This document shows, piece by piece, positions 16,773-25,712 of a DNA stretch of 64,000 nt. The stretch spans positions 1,027,501 through 1,091,500 of the forward strand of contig NZ_JAERQJ010000001.1 of the NCBI RefSeq assembly GCF_016735115.1, in the 5' to 3' direction. The position numbers and the translations under genes were made by a program. The notes beneath the pieces were generated by a model. That model made no database searches and had not been told where the DNA came from. It saw only the letters and a program-made list of their open reading frames with translations. Source of the stretch: Aquimarina mytili. GTDB taxonomy: Bacteria > Bacteroidota > Bacteroidia > Flavobacteriales > Flavobacteriaceae. Positions within the stretch are counted from its first letter, which is position 1. Each line of letters starts with the position of its first letter.

Positions 16773-18701
16773 ATGCACAAGAGAATATTTTTGATATTAC
16801 TTTTTATGATAACGGCTATAGGGTATTGTCAGATTGATGATCATAAAAGGTTGAGTGAATTGTATAAATTGATATATAAAACCAACCCAGATAGCATTGC
16901 AGATGTGGTACATTCCATCATAAAAAAGAATAAAGGAGTTAATATAACTACTAAAGGATATGGTATTCTAAGTCATTATTATGATAATAAAGGGGTATTA
17001 GATTCTGCCTCTTTTTATTGTGAAAAAGTGATAGAAAAATTAAAGGATTCTAAGGATTCGTTGTATCTGAGTAGAGTTACTAGTGCGTATAGAGTTTTGG
17101 GTAGCATTAATGAAAACCAAGGTGTTAGAACTGAAGCTCTAAATTATTATCTGCAGGGTTTAAGTATTGCAGAGGAAATTAATGATCAGGAGGCTGTTAT
17201 CACTCATAAAAATGGAATTGCCAATATCTATCTTGAAAACGAAGAGTATGATAAAGCACAAAAAATCTATGAAGAAAATCTGGCCAATTATAAGGGAGAT
17301 AATGTTGCAGTAACCTATAATACGTATATAAACCTGGGGATTATTGCTTATGAAAAGGAAAAAACGAATGAAAGTATTTCACATTATCAAAAGGCACTTG
17401 CGATATGTAATGATATAAAGAATTATAGGTGTATTTCAAAGTTGTACTTAAATATTGGTGCGGCCTATAATGTAGAAACACACTTTGATAAAAAAGTAGA
17501 AAACTATAGAAAGGCAATCAAAATAGCAGAAGAGAACTCTATAGAGGATTTAGCTTTATTGGTAACTTATAATTTAGGGGTACTGTATAGCGATAAAGAA
17601 AAGTACAACTTTGCAATTGACTACTTTGACAAGGCTTTAAAAAAGGCGAAACAACAATCCAATTATCATGTGGAACAATATATCTATGAGGAGTTAGATA
17701 TGTTGTATTATGATAAAAAGGACTATAAAAAAGCCTATGAATATCAGGAAAAAACACGGAAGGTAATAGAAAAAGTGGATAGCATACAAAAAGATGCTGT
17801 TTATGAAGATTTAAAGGTAAAATATGAAACTTCAGAAAAAGAAAATGAGATTTTAGCATTGCGACAAGAACAACTGATTAAGGATAATCAGATTGCGAGT
17901 CAAAATATAATTAAATGGTCAATTTTAATTGGGTTTGCTATTTTTTTGATACCCATTGGCTTTTTATTAAATACATATTATCAGCGTATGATAACGCAAC
18001 GTAAATTAAATAATAAATTAATCGAAGTAAATCAACAAAAAATCTCAGGATTGATTAAAGATCAAGAACTAAAATTAGTAAGGGCTTCTATTGAAGGGCA
18101 GGATAAAGAGCGTAAGCGTATTGCTCAGCAATTGCATGATAGTGTAGGAGGGAATCTCTCTAGTATCAAACTTCAACTAGATAATATGCAAAAAGGAAAA
18201 ACCTCGTATGAGAAAGTAATCTATCAAATTGATGATACTTATGATTTAGTTAGAGAAATTTCTCATAACCTGATTCCTCAAAAATTTTCACAAAATCCTT
18301 TTACTGCCTTGGTAAAAGAGTATTTAAAGAATGTCCAATCCTCCAGTGATCTAACAATTATTTTTAATCCTTATCCAGAAGATAAACTCAACCAGATTCA
18401 ACAAGAGGTGCAGGTCGAATTATTCAATATGATACAAGAACTATTAACCAACGTTCTAAAGCATGCTAAGGCCGCAGATGTCGCAATTCAATTGGATCAT
18501 CTTAGCGATGAAGTAAAGCTTATTTTTGAAGACAATGGTATTGGGTTTAATATGAACAAGAATACTTTTGGCATTGGTTTGAAAAATATAAAGAATAGAC
18601 TTAAGGATTTTAAGGGGAAACTTTATATAGATTCAAAAGTGGGCAGAGGCACAGTCATTAATATAGATATCCCATTAGGTAACCCCTCAGTGTATGAATA
18701 A
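16773..18701 (+). CDS. TPR sensor histidine kinase (LytS/NarX-like, HisKA_3), copy 1
   Basis: A 642-residue membrane sensor kinase. A signal peptide (IFLILLFMITAIGYCQ) is followed by six or seven tetratricopeptide repeats facing the periplasm (about 90-340) and a coiled coil. One membrane helix comes next (about 380-402, SILIGFAIFLIPIGFLL). The HisKA_3 domain has acceptor His455 (AQQLHDSVGGNLSS), followed by a HATPase with N box NVLKHA and G boxes DNGIGF and GIGLKNI. It phosphorylates a LuxR-type regulator, most likely the one at 20621. The stop overlaps the start of copy 2 by 8 bp, so the two kinases are translationally coupled. Confidence 0.93.
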   Translation: MHKRIFLILLFMITAIGYCQIDDHKRLSELYKLIYKTNPDSIADVVHSIIKKNKGVNITTKGYGILSHYYDNKGVLDSASFYCEKVIEKLKDSKDSLYLSRVTSAYRVLGSINENQGVRTEALNYYLQGLSIAEEINDQEAVITHKNGIANIYLENEEYDKAQKIYEENLANYKGDNVAVTYNTYINLGIIAYEKEKTNESISHYQKALAICNDIKNYRCISKLYLNIGAAYNVETHFDKKVENYRKAIKIAEENSIEDLALLVTYNLGVLYSDKEKYNFAIDYFDKALKKAKQQSNYHVEQYIYEELDMLYYDKKDYKKAYEYQEKTRKVIEKVDSIQKDAVYEDLKVKYETSEKENEILALRQEQLIKDNQIASQNIIKWSILIGFAIFLIPIGFLLNTYYQRMITQRKLNNKLIEVNQQKISGLIKDQELKLVRASIEGQDKERKRIAQQLHDSVGGNLSSIKLQLDNMQKGKTSYEKVIYQIDDTYDLVREISHNLIPQKFSQNPFTALVKEYLKNVQSSSDLTIIFNPYPEDKLNQIQQEVQVELFNMIQELLTNVLKHAKAADVAIQLDHLSDEVKLIFEDNGIGFNMNKNTFGIGLKNIKNRLKDFKGKLYIDSKVGRGTVINIDIPLGNPSVYE

Positions 18702-20607
18702 AATAGTACTTATCTTAATCTTATCCCTATGTATATCTACAGTATCTAAAGCTCAGGTTTTTGATACAAAGTCAGATTCCTTGAGATTGATAACTCTGTA
18801 TACTGAAATTTCTAAATCGAATTCGGATAGTATTACCAGTGCTTGTCATACAATTATAGGGAATTCAAAAAGCTTGATTAGAAAATCTTTAGCCTATAGA
18901 GTGCTGGCTCACCATTATGAAGTAAAAGTAAGTAATGATTCTACCATCCATTATGCTGAAAAGGTAATTGAAATATTAAAAAATGAAAAGGATACCTTAT
19001 ATCAAAGCCGTATGTCTAGTGCTTATCGACAATTGGGTTCTGTTTATGATAATAAAGGGATGTATGAAAAAGCTTTGGAAAATTATCTCGAAGGCTTAGA
19101 AATAGGCAAGAAAATAGGTAGTGAAGAGTCGGTTGTAGTTCATAAAAATGGAATAGCTCTAATTTATCAGAAAATGGGAGAGCTTGATAAGGCGGCAGCT
19201 ATCTACAAAGAAAACATTTCAACATATAAAGGAAATAACAATAAAGTTTTTTATGGATCTTATATTAATCTTGGAAACATAGAAAAGTCAAGAAATAACG
19301 TAGAGAAAAGTTTTGAATATTATAACAAGGCTTTAGAGTCTTGTAAAAAGTTTAAAAATTATAGATGTGTTGCGATAATTACTATAAACCTTGGTAATGC
19401 CTACACCGAATTTGATAAAAGAGTAGCGAGTTACAATGAATGTATTGCCATAAGTGAACAATACGGTTTTAATGGGACATTGTTACAGGCAACTTATAAT
19501 CTGGGAGTTATATATAGTGATGATGCTGAATATGAAAAAGCAATGTTATACTTTAATAAAGCATTGGATATGATACAAGAAGAAGAAAACTATTTTATAG
19601 AGAAAAAGATTTATGAAGAATTAGAAATGTTATATACAGAAAATAACAATTATAAGAAAGCCTATGAAAGTCAAGAAAGAATAAGAGAAATAATTAGAAT
19701 TACAGATAGTATTCAAAGCAAGATCGAATTAAAAGACCTTCAATTAAAGTATGAAACCTCAGAAAAAGAAAATGAAATTCTGGAATTGCAACAGGAACAG
19801 TTAATCAAGGATAATCAAATTGCAAATGAGAATATAATTAAATGGTCAATTTTAATAGGGTTTGGTGTCCTTTTAATACCTATTGGATTTTTGCTGAATA
19901 CGTATTATCAGCGTATGACAACGCAACGTAAATTAAATAATAAATTGATTGAGGTAAATCAACAAAAAATCGCAGGTTTGATTAAGGATCAGGAGCTGAA
20001 ATTGGTAAGAGCTTCTGTAGAAGGGCAAGAAAAAGAGCGAAAACGTATTGCTCAACAATTGCATGATAGTGTAGGGGGAAACCTCTCTAGTATCAAACTT
20101 CAATTAGATAACATACAAAAAGGAAAAACTTCGTTTCAGAAAGTAATTCATCAAATTGATGATACATATGATTTGGTAAGAGAAATTTCACATAATCTGA
20201 TCCCTCAAAAGTTTTCACAAAACCCATTTACTACACTTGTAAAAGAATATTTAAAAAATGTTCAATCCTCCAGTGATTTAACGATTATCTTTAATTCCTA
20301 TCCAGAAGATAAACTCAATCAGATTCAACAAGAAGTACAGGTTGAATTATTCAACATCATACAAGAATTACTAACCAACGTTTTAAAGCATGCTCAAGCT
20401 ACTGATGTTGCTATCCAATTGGATCATCTTGATAATGAAATCAAACTTATTTTTGAAGACGACGGTATGGGGTTTGATATCCATAAGAATACGTTTGGCA
20501 TAGGTCTGAAAAATATAAAAAGCAGACTCAAGGACTTTAATGGGAAACTATATATAGATTCAAAACCAGACAGAGGTACGGTAATCAATATAGATATTCC
20601 GATATAA
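18694..20607 (+). CDS. TPR sensor histidine kinase (LytS/NarX-like, HisKA_3), copy 2
   Basis: This 637-residue tandem paralogue of the preceding kinase has the same layout: signal peptide to about residue 21, TPRs, one membrane helix near 380-402, HisKA_3 with His457, and HATPase_c. From about residue 355 to the end the two proteins are nearly identical, while the TPR sensor parts differ at roughly half of positions by eye. That suggests the copies keep a common output (the same regulator) but sense different inputs. Gene conversion of the kinase half is possible. It is followed by the response regulator after 13 bp. Confidence 0.93.
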   Translation: MNKIVLILILSLCISTVSKAQVFDTKSDSLRLITLYTEISKSNSDSITSACHTIIGNSKSLIRKSLAYRVLAHHYEVKVSNDSTIHYAEKVIEILKNEKDTLYQSRMSSAYRQLGSVYDNKGMYEKALENYLEGLEIGKKIGSEESVVVHKNGIALIYQKMGELDKAAAIYKENISTYKGNNNKVFYGSYINLGNIEKSRNNVEKSFEYYNKALESCKKFKNYRCVAIITINLGNAYTEFDKRVASYNECIAISEQYGFNGTLLQATYNLGVIYSDDAEYEKAMLYFNKALDMIQEEENYFIEKKIYEELEMLYTENNNYKKAYESQERIREIIRITDSIQSKIELKDLQLKYETSEKENEILELQQEQLIKDNQIANENIIKWSILIGFGVLLIPIGFLLNTYYQRMTTQRKLNNKLIEVNQQKIAGLIKDQELKLVRASVEGQEKERKRIAQQLHDSVGGNLSSIKLQLDNIQKGKTSFQKVIHQIDDTYDLVREISHNLIPQKFSQNPFTTLVKEYLKNVQSSSDLTIIFNSYPEDKLNQIQQEVQVELFNIIQELLTNVLKHAQATDVAIQLDHLDNEIKLIFEDDGMGFDIHKNTFGIGLKNIKSRLKDFNGKLYIDSKPDRGTVINIDIPI

Positions 20608-20620
20608 AAAAATAGATGAT

Positions 20621-21262
20621 ATGAGTTATAACATTATTATAGTAGATGATCATAGCATGTTTCTGGATGGATTACTTAGTATTTTTGATGATTTGCCAGA
20701 ATATAATGTTTTATTTACTGCCAAAGATGGAGAAAATGTAATTAAGTATCTTCAGATTAATTCATCAGAACAAGTAGATTTGATTATTACCGATTTGAGT
20801 ATGCCAAACATGGATGGGATTACGTTAAATCAACTGGTTAAAGAAAGTTATCCAACGATCAAAACACTAATTGTTAGTATGCATAAAGATCCAGGGATGA
20901 TTGAAAATTTGATTAAAAATAATGTGGATGGGTACGTTCCTAAAAACTCACAAAAAAGTGAACTACTCAAAGCAATAGGAGATATCTTAGGTGGAAAAAC
21001 CTATTTTTCTGAAAGTATAAAAAAGTCATATACAAGTTTTTTGTTTGACAAGAACCGCGATAGTATATCACCATTAACCCCTAGAGAAAAAGAAGTGCTT
21101 AAACTAATTGCGCAAGAATATACTACTCAGGAAATTGCTGAAGAATTAAATCTAAGTAAGCATACCATTGAAGGGTACCGAAAGACTCTATTAGGAAAAC
21201 TAAATGTAAAAAATCTGGCAGGATTAACCCGATATGCAATCAAGTTAGGATTGGTAGAATAG
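20621..21262 (+). CDS. NarL/LuxR-type response regulator
   Basis: A 213-residue DNA-binding response regulator. The receiver domain (residues 1-120) has the acidic pair DDH at 9-11, phospho-acceptor Asp58 (IITDLSMPNMDG), a Ser/Thr switch in IVSMHKD and Lys in VPKNS. The C-terminal LuxR HTH (about 148-210) has LTPREKEVLKLIAQEYTTQEIA and LSKHTIEGYRKTLLGKL. It is the third gene of the kinase-kinase-regulator operon and the likely phosphotransfer partner of both kinases. Targets may include the divergent array, which is unproven. Confidence 0.95.
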   Translation: MSYNIIIVDDHSMFLDGLLSIFDDLPEYNVLFTAKDGENVIKYLQINSSEQVDLIITDLSMPNMDGITLNQLVKESYPTIKTLIVSMHKDPGMIENLIKNNVDGYVPKNSQKSELLKAIGDILGGKTYFSESIKKSYTSFLFDKNRDSISPLTPREKEVLKLIAQEYTTQEIAEELNLSKHTIEGYRKTLLGKLNVKNLAGLTRYAIKLGLVE

Positions 21263-21437
21263 TTTTCTCATTGAAAATAAGTATGGTTTTTATATTTTAA
21301 ATTAGTATGGTCTTTGCACTTCCAGTATTTGGTTTAATGAAGCTTTTGGCTATACATATTATAATATTATATTGCAGAAGAATTAGAAATCGATGATGAT
21401 TTCGTTAGAATTCATCTTTTAACACATAAAGTATAGA

Positions 21438-22415
21438 ATGAGCAAAGCATCCTTTATCAAAGAATTAACCTTGCCTGCAGTTGCGGCGCCAATGTTTTTA
21501 ATATCTGGACCTCAATTGGTTATTGAATGTTGTAAGAACGGAATTGTTGGAACTTTTCCGGCATTAAATCAACGAACTTCTGAAGGGTTTGAAGAATGGC
21601 TTATTGAGATAAAAAAAGCACTTTCAGATTTTGAAAAAGAAACGGGTAAAAAAGCCGCACCATTTGGTGTTAATCTAATTGTGCATCATTCTAATCCAAG
21701 ATTACAAGCCGATCTTGCCTTGTGTGTTAAACACGAAGTCCCACTGATTATTACATCTTTGGGAGCTGTTTCAGAATTAGTAGATACAATTCATGGTTAT
21801 GGCGGATTGGTGTTTCATGATGTTATTAAAAAACGTCATGCAGAAAAAGCAAATGAAGCAGGAGTTGATGGGTTAATTCTTGTTGCAGCTGGCGCTGGTG
21901 GGCATGCAGGTACTATAAATCCTATGCCATTAGTTTCAGAAATTAAAAAATTCTTTAAGAAAACAATATTACTTTCAGGTTGTATTTCCTCTGGTAGGGA
22001 TATTGCTTCAGCGATGCAAATGGGAGCAGATTTGGCCTATATGGGAACTCGTTTTATTAATACCGAAGAAAGCAAGGCACCAAAAGCATATAGAGATATG
22101 ATTATAGATTGTGGTGCAAGCGATATTGTATACACAGCGGCCATATCTGGAGTTCATGCAAATTTTTTAGGCCCAAGTTTGAAAGCCATGGGGATTACAG
22201 AAGAAATGTTAGCCAGGAAGAAAAAAGTTGATTTTGGAGATGAATTAACTGTTGATGAAAATGAAGCAAAAGCCTGGTCTACAATTTGGTCGGCAGGTCA
22301 AGGAGTTGCAACAATAAGCAATTCGCCCAGTGTAAGTGATTTGATCTCTGAGCTAAAAACTGAATTTAAAATGGCAATTCAGCAACAGAATGAACTATTG
22401 GATGTTTACAAATAA
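21438..22415 (+). CDS. Nitronate monooxygenase / 2-nitropropane dioxygenase-like enzyme
   Basis: An FMN-dependent TIM-barrel oxidoreductase of 325 residues. The family landmarks are the early ELTLPAVAAPMFLIS, VDGLILVAAGAGGHAG (the FMN phosphate/catalytic-His region), ILLSGCISSGRDIASAMQMGAD and AYMGTRFINTEES. Members oxidise alkyl nitronates, including propionate-3-nitronate, although many homologues act on other substrates. It stands alone 175 bp after the response regulator and is probably a separate unit. Confidence 0.88.
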   Translation: MSKASFIKELTLPAVAAPMFLISGPQLVIECCKNGIVGTFPALNQRTSEGFEEWLIEIKKALSDFEKETGKKAAPFGVNLIVHHSNPRLQADLALCVKHEVPLIITSLGAVSELVDTIHGYGGLVFHDVIKKRHAEKANEAGVDGLILVAAGAGGHAGTINPMPLVSEIKKFFKKTILLSGCISSGRDIASAMQMGADLAYMGTRFINTEESKAPKAYRDMIIDCGASDIVYTAAISGVHANFLGPSLKAMGITEEMLARKKKVDFGDELTVDENEAKAWSTIWSAGQGVATISNSPSVSDLISELKTEFKMAIQQQNELLDVYK

Positions 22416-22667
22416 TTAGAGTGCAAATAGGTAATAGATAATAAAACATAATTTTTAGAGATCTATTATTGTGATAAAGTAATTCTATTTTGGGATACTA
22501 TATGTGACAAACTCCTTATGGCATTGGGGTTAGAGGTTATGTGGTGTATTCATGATTGAAGTTTTTGTTTCCTTTTAGAAGTAGAATGTTCTACATTTTA
22601 CTATTGGTTTAATGTTTTCAACACTCTGTATAACCAGTCTCTTATTGCAAATCCATTCAAAAAAAGA

Positions 22668-23336
22668 TTAATCATTGTTTTTTTCAATAATTCTTAAGAA
22701 CTCGTTCCGAAAAGAGGTCTTAGTAAAACTTCCTCCGTATTCGATTGTAGTGGTGAAACTACTTTTATCTTTAATTCCTCGAGAAGAAACACATAAATGT
22801 TTCGCATTTACTACTACAATTACATCTTCAGTGCCTAAAGTCTGTTGTAAGTCTTTTAATATTTGCAAGCAAAGTCTTTCTTGTACTTGAGGGCGATGTG
22901 CATAATAATCTACCAACCTATTAATTTTTGACAAACCTACTACTTTGTCCTTTGGGATGTACCCCACATGTGCAGTACCTGTAATAGGCAAAAAATGATG
23001 CTCACAGGCAGAATCAATATTAATATTTTGCTCGATCAACATTTTTTGATACCCATATTTATTTTCGAAGGTCGAAATTTTAGGGCGGTTTAGAGGATTT
23101 AAACCATAAAATAGCTCTTTGACATACATTTTAGCTACCCTGTAAGGTGTTCCAGAAAGACTGTCATCTGTTAAATCGAGCCCTAGCTCTTTCATGATCT
23201 CCGAAAAATGATATTGTATATTTTCGATTTTATCATCATCCGGTTTTTCGAAAGCATCACTTCGTAAAGGAGTCTCTGTAGTATTAGAAATATGTGCATC
23301 TCCTATGGATTCTATTTCTTCTTTGGTTACTTTCAT
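22668..23336 (-). CDS. folE: GTP cyclohydrolase I
   Basis: This enzyme converts GTP to 7,8-dihydroneopterin triphosphate, the first step of folate and pterin synthesis. The 222 residues include the zinc ligands Cys111 and His114 (SACEHHFLPITG) and Cys182 (KHLCVSSRG). They also include HVGYIPKDKVVGLSKINRLV and YAHRPQVQERL, typical of the zinc-dependent FolE1 type. It is 9 bp downstream of the MerC-like gene and probably transcribed with it from the promoter overlapped by the GCAAC dyad. Placing a zinc enzyme under a metal-responsive operator would make sense as a zinc-starvation response, which is inference. Confidence 0.95.
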   Translation of the reverse strand: MKVTKEEIESIGDAHISNTTETPLRSDAFEKPDDDKIENIQYHFSEIMKELGLDLTDDSLSGTPYRVAKMYVKELFYGLNPLNRPKISTFENKYGYQKMLIEQNINIDSACEHHFLPITGTAHVGYIPKDKVVGLSKINRLVDYYAHRPQVQERLCLQILKDLQQTLGTEDVIVVVNAKHLCVSSRGIKDKSSFTTTIEYGGSFTKTSFRNEFLRIIEKNND

Positions 23337-23345
23337 AGTTTCATT

Positions 23346-23747
23346 TTAGTGTTTGCAACAGCCTTGTTCGCATTGGCAATATTTTAGATTGTAGACATGT
23401 AAAATCACTAATAATGAAGATGCCAGGTAAATTGTTTCTTCGGCTAAAGGAAACATGGATAGCTTTTCATTCATCACAATAACGAATAATAGCATCCAAC
23501 TTATCCAAAAAGCATATTTCATTTTTGGTTTTGTGGTGGTTTTAGAAGATCTTCGAATTGCCATAAAAGAAATTCCTAAAAAAATAATGTCCAAAGATTT
23601 CCACCAAAAAGGATGTTCATCTTGAAAGAGTACTGATCCCGTATGAGCCATAAAAAGAATAGGAGTAAGTAAGCAATGTGCTAAACATAAGCTACTTGCC
23701 ATAATTCCCAAAGTATCCGAGTTGCTACGTATTTGCGATATGTTCAC
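23346..23747 (-). CDS. MerC-domain membrane protein
   Basis: A 133-residue inner-membrane protein with about four helices. It contains the MerC-like motif LGIMASSLCLAHCLLTPILF, whose Cys pair (C22 and C26) could bind metal. A Cys-rich tail (YCQCEQGCCKH) and the first Cys pair are consistent with metal handling. MerC was named for mercury uptake, but homologues next to Fur-type genes in Flavobacteria are thought to serve other metals. The start is GTG at 23747. It precedes folE and diverges from the ABC operon. Confidence 0.85.
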   Translation of the reverse strand: MNISQIRSNSDTLGIMASSLCLAHCLLTPILFMAHTGSVLFQDEHPFWWKSLDIIFLGISFMAIRRSSKTTTKPKMKYAFWISWMLLFVIVMNEKLSMFPLAEETIYLASSLLVILHVYNLKYCQCEQGCCKH

Positions 23748-23772
23748 AAGAAAATGTATTTGTTTAAGTCTG

Positions 23773-23780
23773 CAAAGATA
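23773..23780 (-). promoter_or_regulatory. -7 element of the merC-folE promoter
   Basis: On the minus strand TATCTTTG matches TAnnTTTG exactly and lies 25 bp before the GTG start. About 20 bp upstream the -33 region falls within the GCAAC dyad (GTTG of its right arm on this strand). Confidence 0.6.
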
Positions 23781-23796
23781 CTATTATTTTATAAAT

Positions 23797-23809
23797 GCAA
23801 CTTTGTTGC
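23797..23809. promoter_or_regulatory. Perfect 5-3-5 dyad overlapping both divergent promoters (putative Zur-type operator)
   Basis: GCAAC-TTT-GTTGC is a perfect inverted repeat. It overlaps the -33 regions of both the minus-strand merC-folE promoter and the plus-strand ABC promoter. One repressor bound here would block both. The Fur-family gene at 29730 is the obvious local candidate, but binding is inferred. A second copy of the half-sites lies at 28240. Confidence 0.6.
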
Positions 23810-23833
23810 GTTAATAATATTTATTTATTTTTG
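23802..23833 (+). promoter_or_regulatory. Promoter of the ABC transporter operon
   Basis: A -33 TTTG (23802-23805) and a -7 TATTTTTG (23826-23833) are separated by 20 bp, close to the known Bacteroidota promoter layout. The ATG follows 13 bp later. The -33 motif is the centre of the GCAAC dyad. Confidence 0.6.
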
Positions 23834-23846
23834 ACAAAATGGTTTT

Positions 23847-24479
23847 ATGATCCGAACGACATCATTGAGGTTTACATATCAGAATACAAAAAATCATACC
23901 TTTTGCTTTCCTGATATTGATTTACCTCCAGAAAAAGATATATTAATTTTAGGGCCTTCGGGTGTGGGCAAAACGACACTACTACATCTTTTAGCGGGGC
24001 TTTTGCCACCCAAAACAGGAGACATTTTTATTGCAAATAGTTGTTTGAACAAACTTACAAGAAGTCAACTTGATTATTTTAGAGGACAACATATAGGGTT
24101 GATTTTTCAAAAAGCGTATTTCATCAAATCTTTAACCTTGCTCGAGAATCTGACTTTACGTGAACGATGTTCTAAAAAGAAAAGTGATCGTTATCGAAAA
24201 GAAGAATTGATCATGCATCTAGGGCTCTCTGATCTTCAAAACAAAAAGGTGTATCAGCTAAGCGAGGGACAACAACAGCGACTCTCTATCGCTTTAGGAG
24301 TTATACATAAACCTAAAGTCATTCTAGCAGATGAACCTACATCAAACTTAGATGATAGTAATTGTATAAAGGTGATTTCTTTATTGAAAAGAGAGGCTCA
24401 GATCTGCAAAAGTAATTTAGTGATCATAACCCATGATCAACGAGTAAAATCACATTTTAATAATCATATAATTTTATAG
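23847..24479 (+). CDS. ABC transporter ATP-binding protein (LolD/MacB type)
   Basis: A 210-residue ATPase subunit. Walker A is GPSGVGKTT (36-44), the Q-loop lies in IGLIFQKAYF, the signature is LSEGQQQRLSIA, Walker B is VILADEPTSNLD, and the switch His is in VIITHD. It energises the FtsX-type permease encoded 3 bp downstream. Such pairs extrude or shuttle substrates rather than import through a channel. Here the histidine-rich partner and metal-type operator suggest a role in zinc acquisition like the Vibrio Zrg system, though the comparison is from memory. Confidence 0.92.
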   Translation: MIRTTSLRFTYQNTKNHTFCFPDIDLPPEKDILILGPSGVGKTTLLHLLAGLLPPKTGDIFIANSCLNKLTRSQLDYFRGQHIGLIFQKAYFIKSLTLLENLTLRERCSKKKSDRYRKEELIMHLGLSDLQNKKVYQLSEGQQQRLSIALGVIHKPKVILADEPTSNLDDSNCIKVISLLKREAQICKSNLVIITHDQRVKSHFNNHIIL

Positions 24480-24482
24480 AAC

Positions 24483-25712
24483 TTGTTATACCTGGCATAC
24501 AAAAATCTGATTTCTAAACCTTTGAATACTATGTTGAGCATTTTGTTATTGATGCTTAGTATTTCGTTAGCGACTTTTGTCTTGCAGATAAGAAATCAGC
24601 TTGACCAGCATTTAGAAAGTAACATCAAACCATTTGATATGGTTATTGGTGCAAAGGGAAGCTCATTACAACTTATACTATCCTCGGTTTTACATATCGA
24701 TAACCCTACTGGTAATATATCATTAGAAGAGGCTATGCGTATTGCCAAAAATCCTATGGTTAAAGAAATGATACCAGTTTCATATGGAGATAATTATAAA
24801 GGAATTAGGATTTTGGGTACGACCAATAAGTATTTGAATACCTATGAAGCAAGTTTACAAGAAGGAAGTTTATTTGAAAAACCATTCGAAGTAGTTATTG
24901 GAAGTGGTGTAGCAAAAAAACTTGATCTACAAATAGGAGATACCTTTATAAGTTCTCATGGTTTAGCTGAAAATGTATTAGAAACTCATAATGAAAACCC
25001 ATTTATCATTACCGGGATATTAAAACCAACAAATACAATTATTGATCATCTCATTATTACGAATCTTGAAAGTGTTTGGGAAGTACATGAACATGATAAT
25101 GAGCACCACCATCATGAAGAAGAGCATGTTGATGAGCATAGTGATCATAAAGATGAGTATGAAAAAGAACGCGAAATAACCTCTTTATTAGTAAAATTTA
25201 GAAACCCTTTAGGAGCTCTGCAAATGTCCAGATTTATTAATGACGAGACTACCATGCAAGCAGCACTCCCTAAATTTGAAATTGAACGATTAATGGGGTT
25301 TTTAGGAGTTGGTTTTCAAACAATTAATGGTATTTCCGTTGCAATATTGTTAGTGGCAGGGTTAAGTATATTTATAAACTTAATAAAAACTGTAAGAGAA
25401 AGAAAACAGGAGTTGGCTTTGTTGCTTACCTATGGTGTCAATACTTTTCAGTTGATAAAATTGGTTTTTCTAGAGGCGCTTTTCTTATCCTTATTAGGAT
25501 CTATAGCAGGATGGTTTCTAGGAAGAATAAGTATATGGTTTTTTTCAATTTTTACTGAAGATTTATATGGTTATCATTTTGTATTTAGCTTGCCTACAAA
25601 TAAGGAGTTACTCATATTAATATTAGTGATTCTAACAACCTTATTGGCAGCAATTTTGGTCTCATTGTCTTTATTTAAGTTAAACGTTTCTAAAACAATA
25701 TCCCATGCATAA
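24483..25712 (+). CDS. FtsX-family ABC permease with histidine-rich loop
   Basis: A 409-residue permease with the MacB-like layout: one N-terminal helix (about 16-36), a large periplasmic domain, and three C-terminal helices (about 280-400). A loop at residues 199-224 holds about ten histidines within a His/Glu/Asp-rich stretch (HEHDNEHHHHEEEH and following), likely a metal-binding segment. The start is TTG at 24483, chosen because LLYLAYKNLISKPL is the usual beginning of the family and lies 3 bp after the ATPase stop. It overlaps the next gene by 8 bp, so three genes form an operon. Confidence 0.9.
   Translation: MLYLAYKNLISKPLNTMLSILLLMLSISLATFVLQIRNQLDQHLESNIKPFDMVIGAKGSSLQLILSSVLHIDNPTGNISLEEAMRIAKNPMVKEMIPVSYGDNYKGIRILGTTNKYLNTYEASLQEGSLFEKPFEVVIGSGVAKKLDLQIGDTFISSHGLAENVLETHNENPFIITGILKPTNTIIDHLIITNLESVWEVHEHDNEHHHHEEEHVDEHSDHKDEYEKEREITSLLVKFRNPLGALQMSRFINDETTMQAALPKFEIERLMGFLGVGFQTINGISVAILLVAGLSIFINLIKTVRERKQELALLLTYGVNTFQLIKLVFLEALFLSLLGSIAGWFLGRISIWFFSIFTEDLYGYHFVFSLPTNKELLILILVILTTLLAAILVSLSLFKLNVSKTISHA

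Noticed and set aside
22433..22468. Terminator after the nitronate monooxygenase gene
   Set aside because: TAATAGAT/ATCTATTA arms are only 8 bp, AT-rich and separated by 20 nt, so they are too weak to call.
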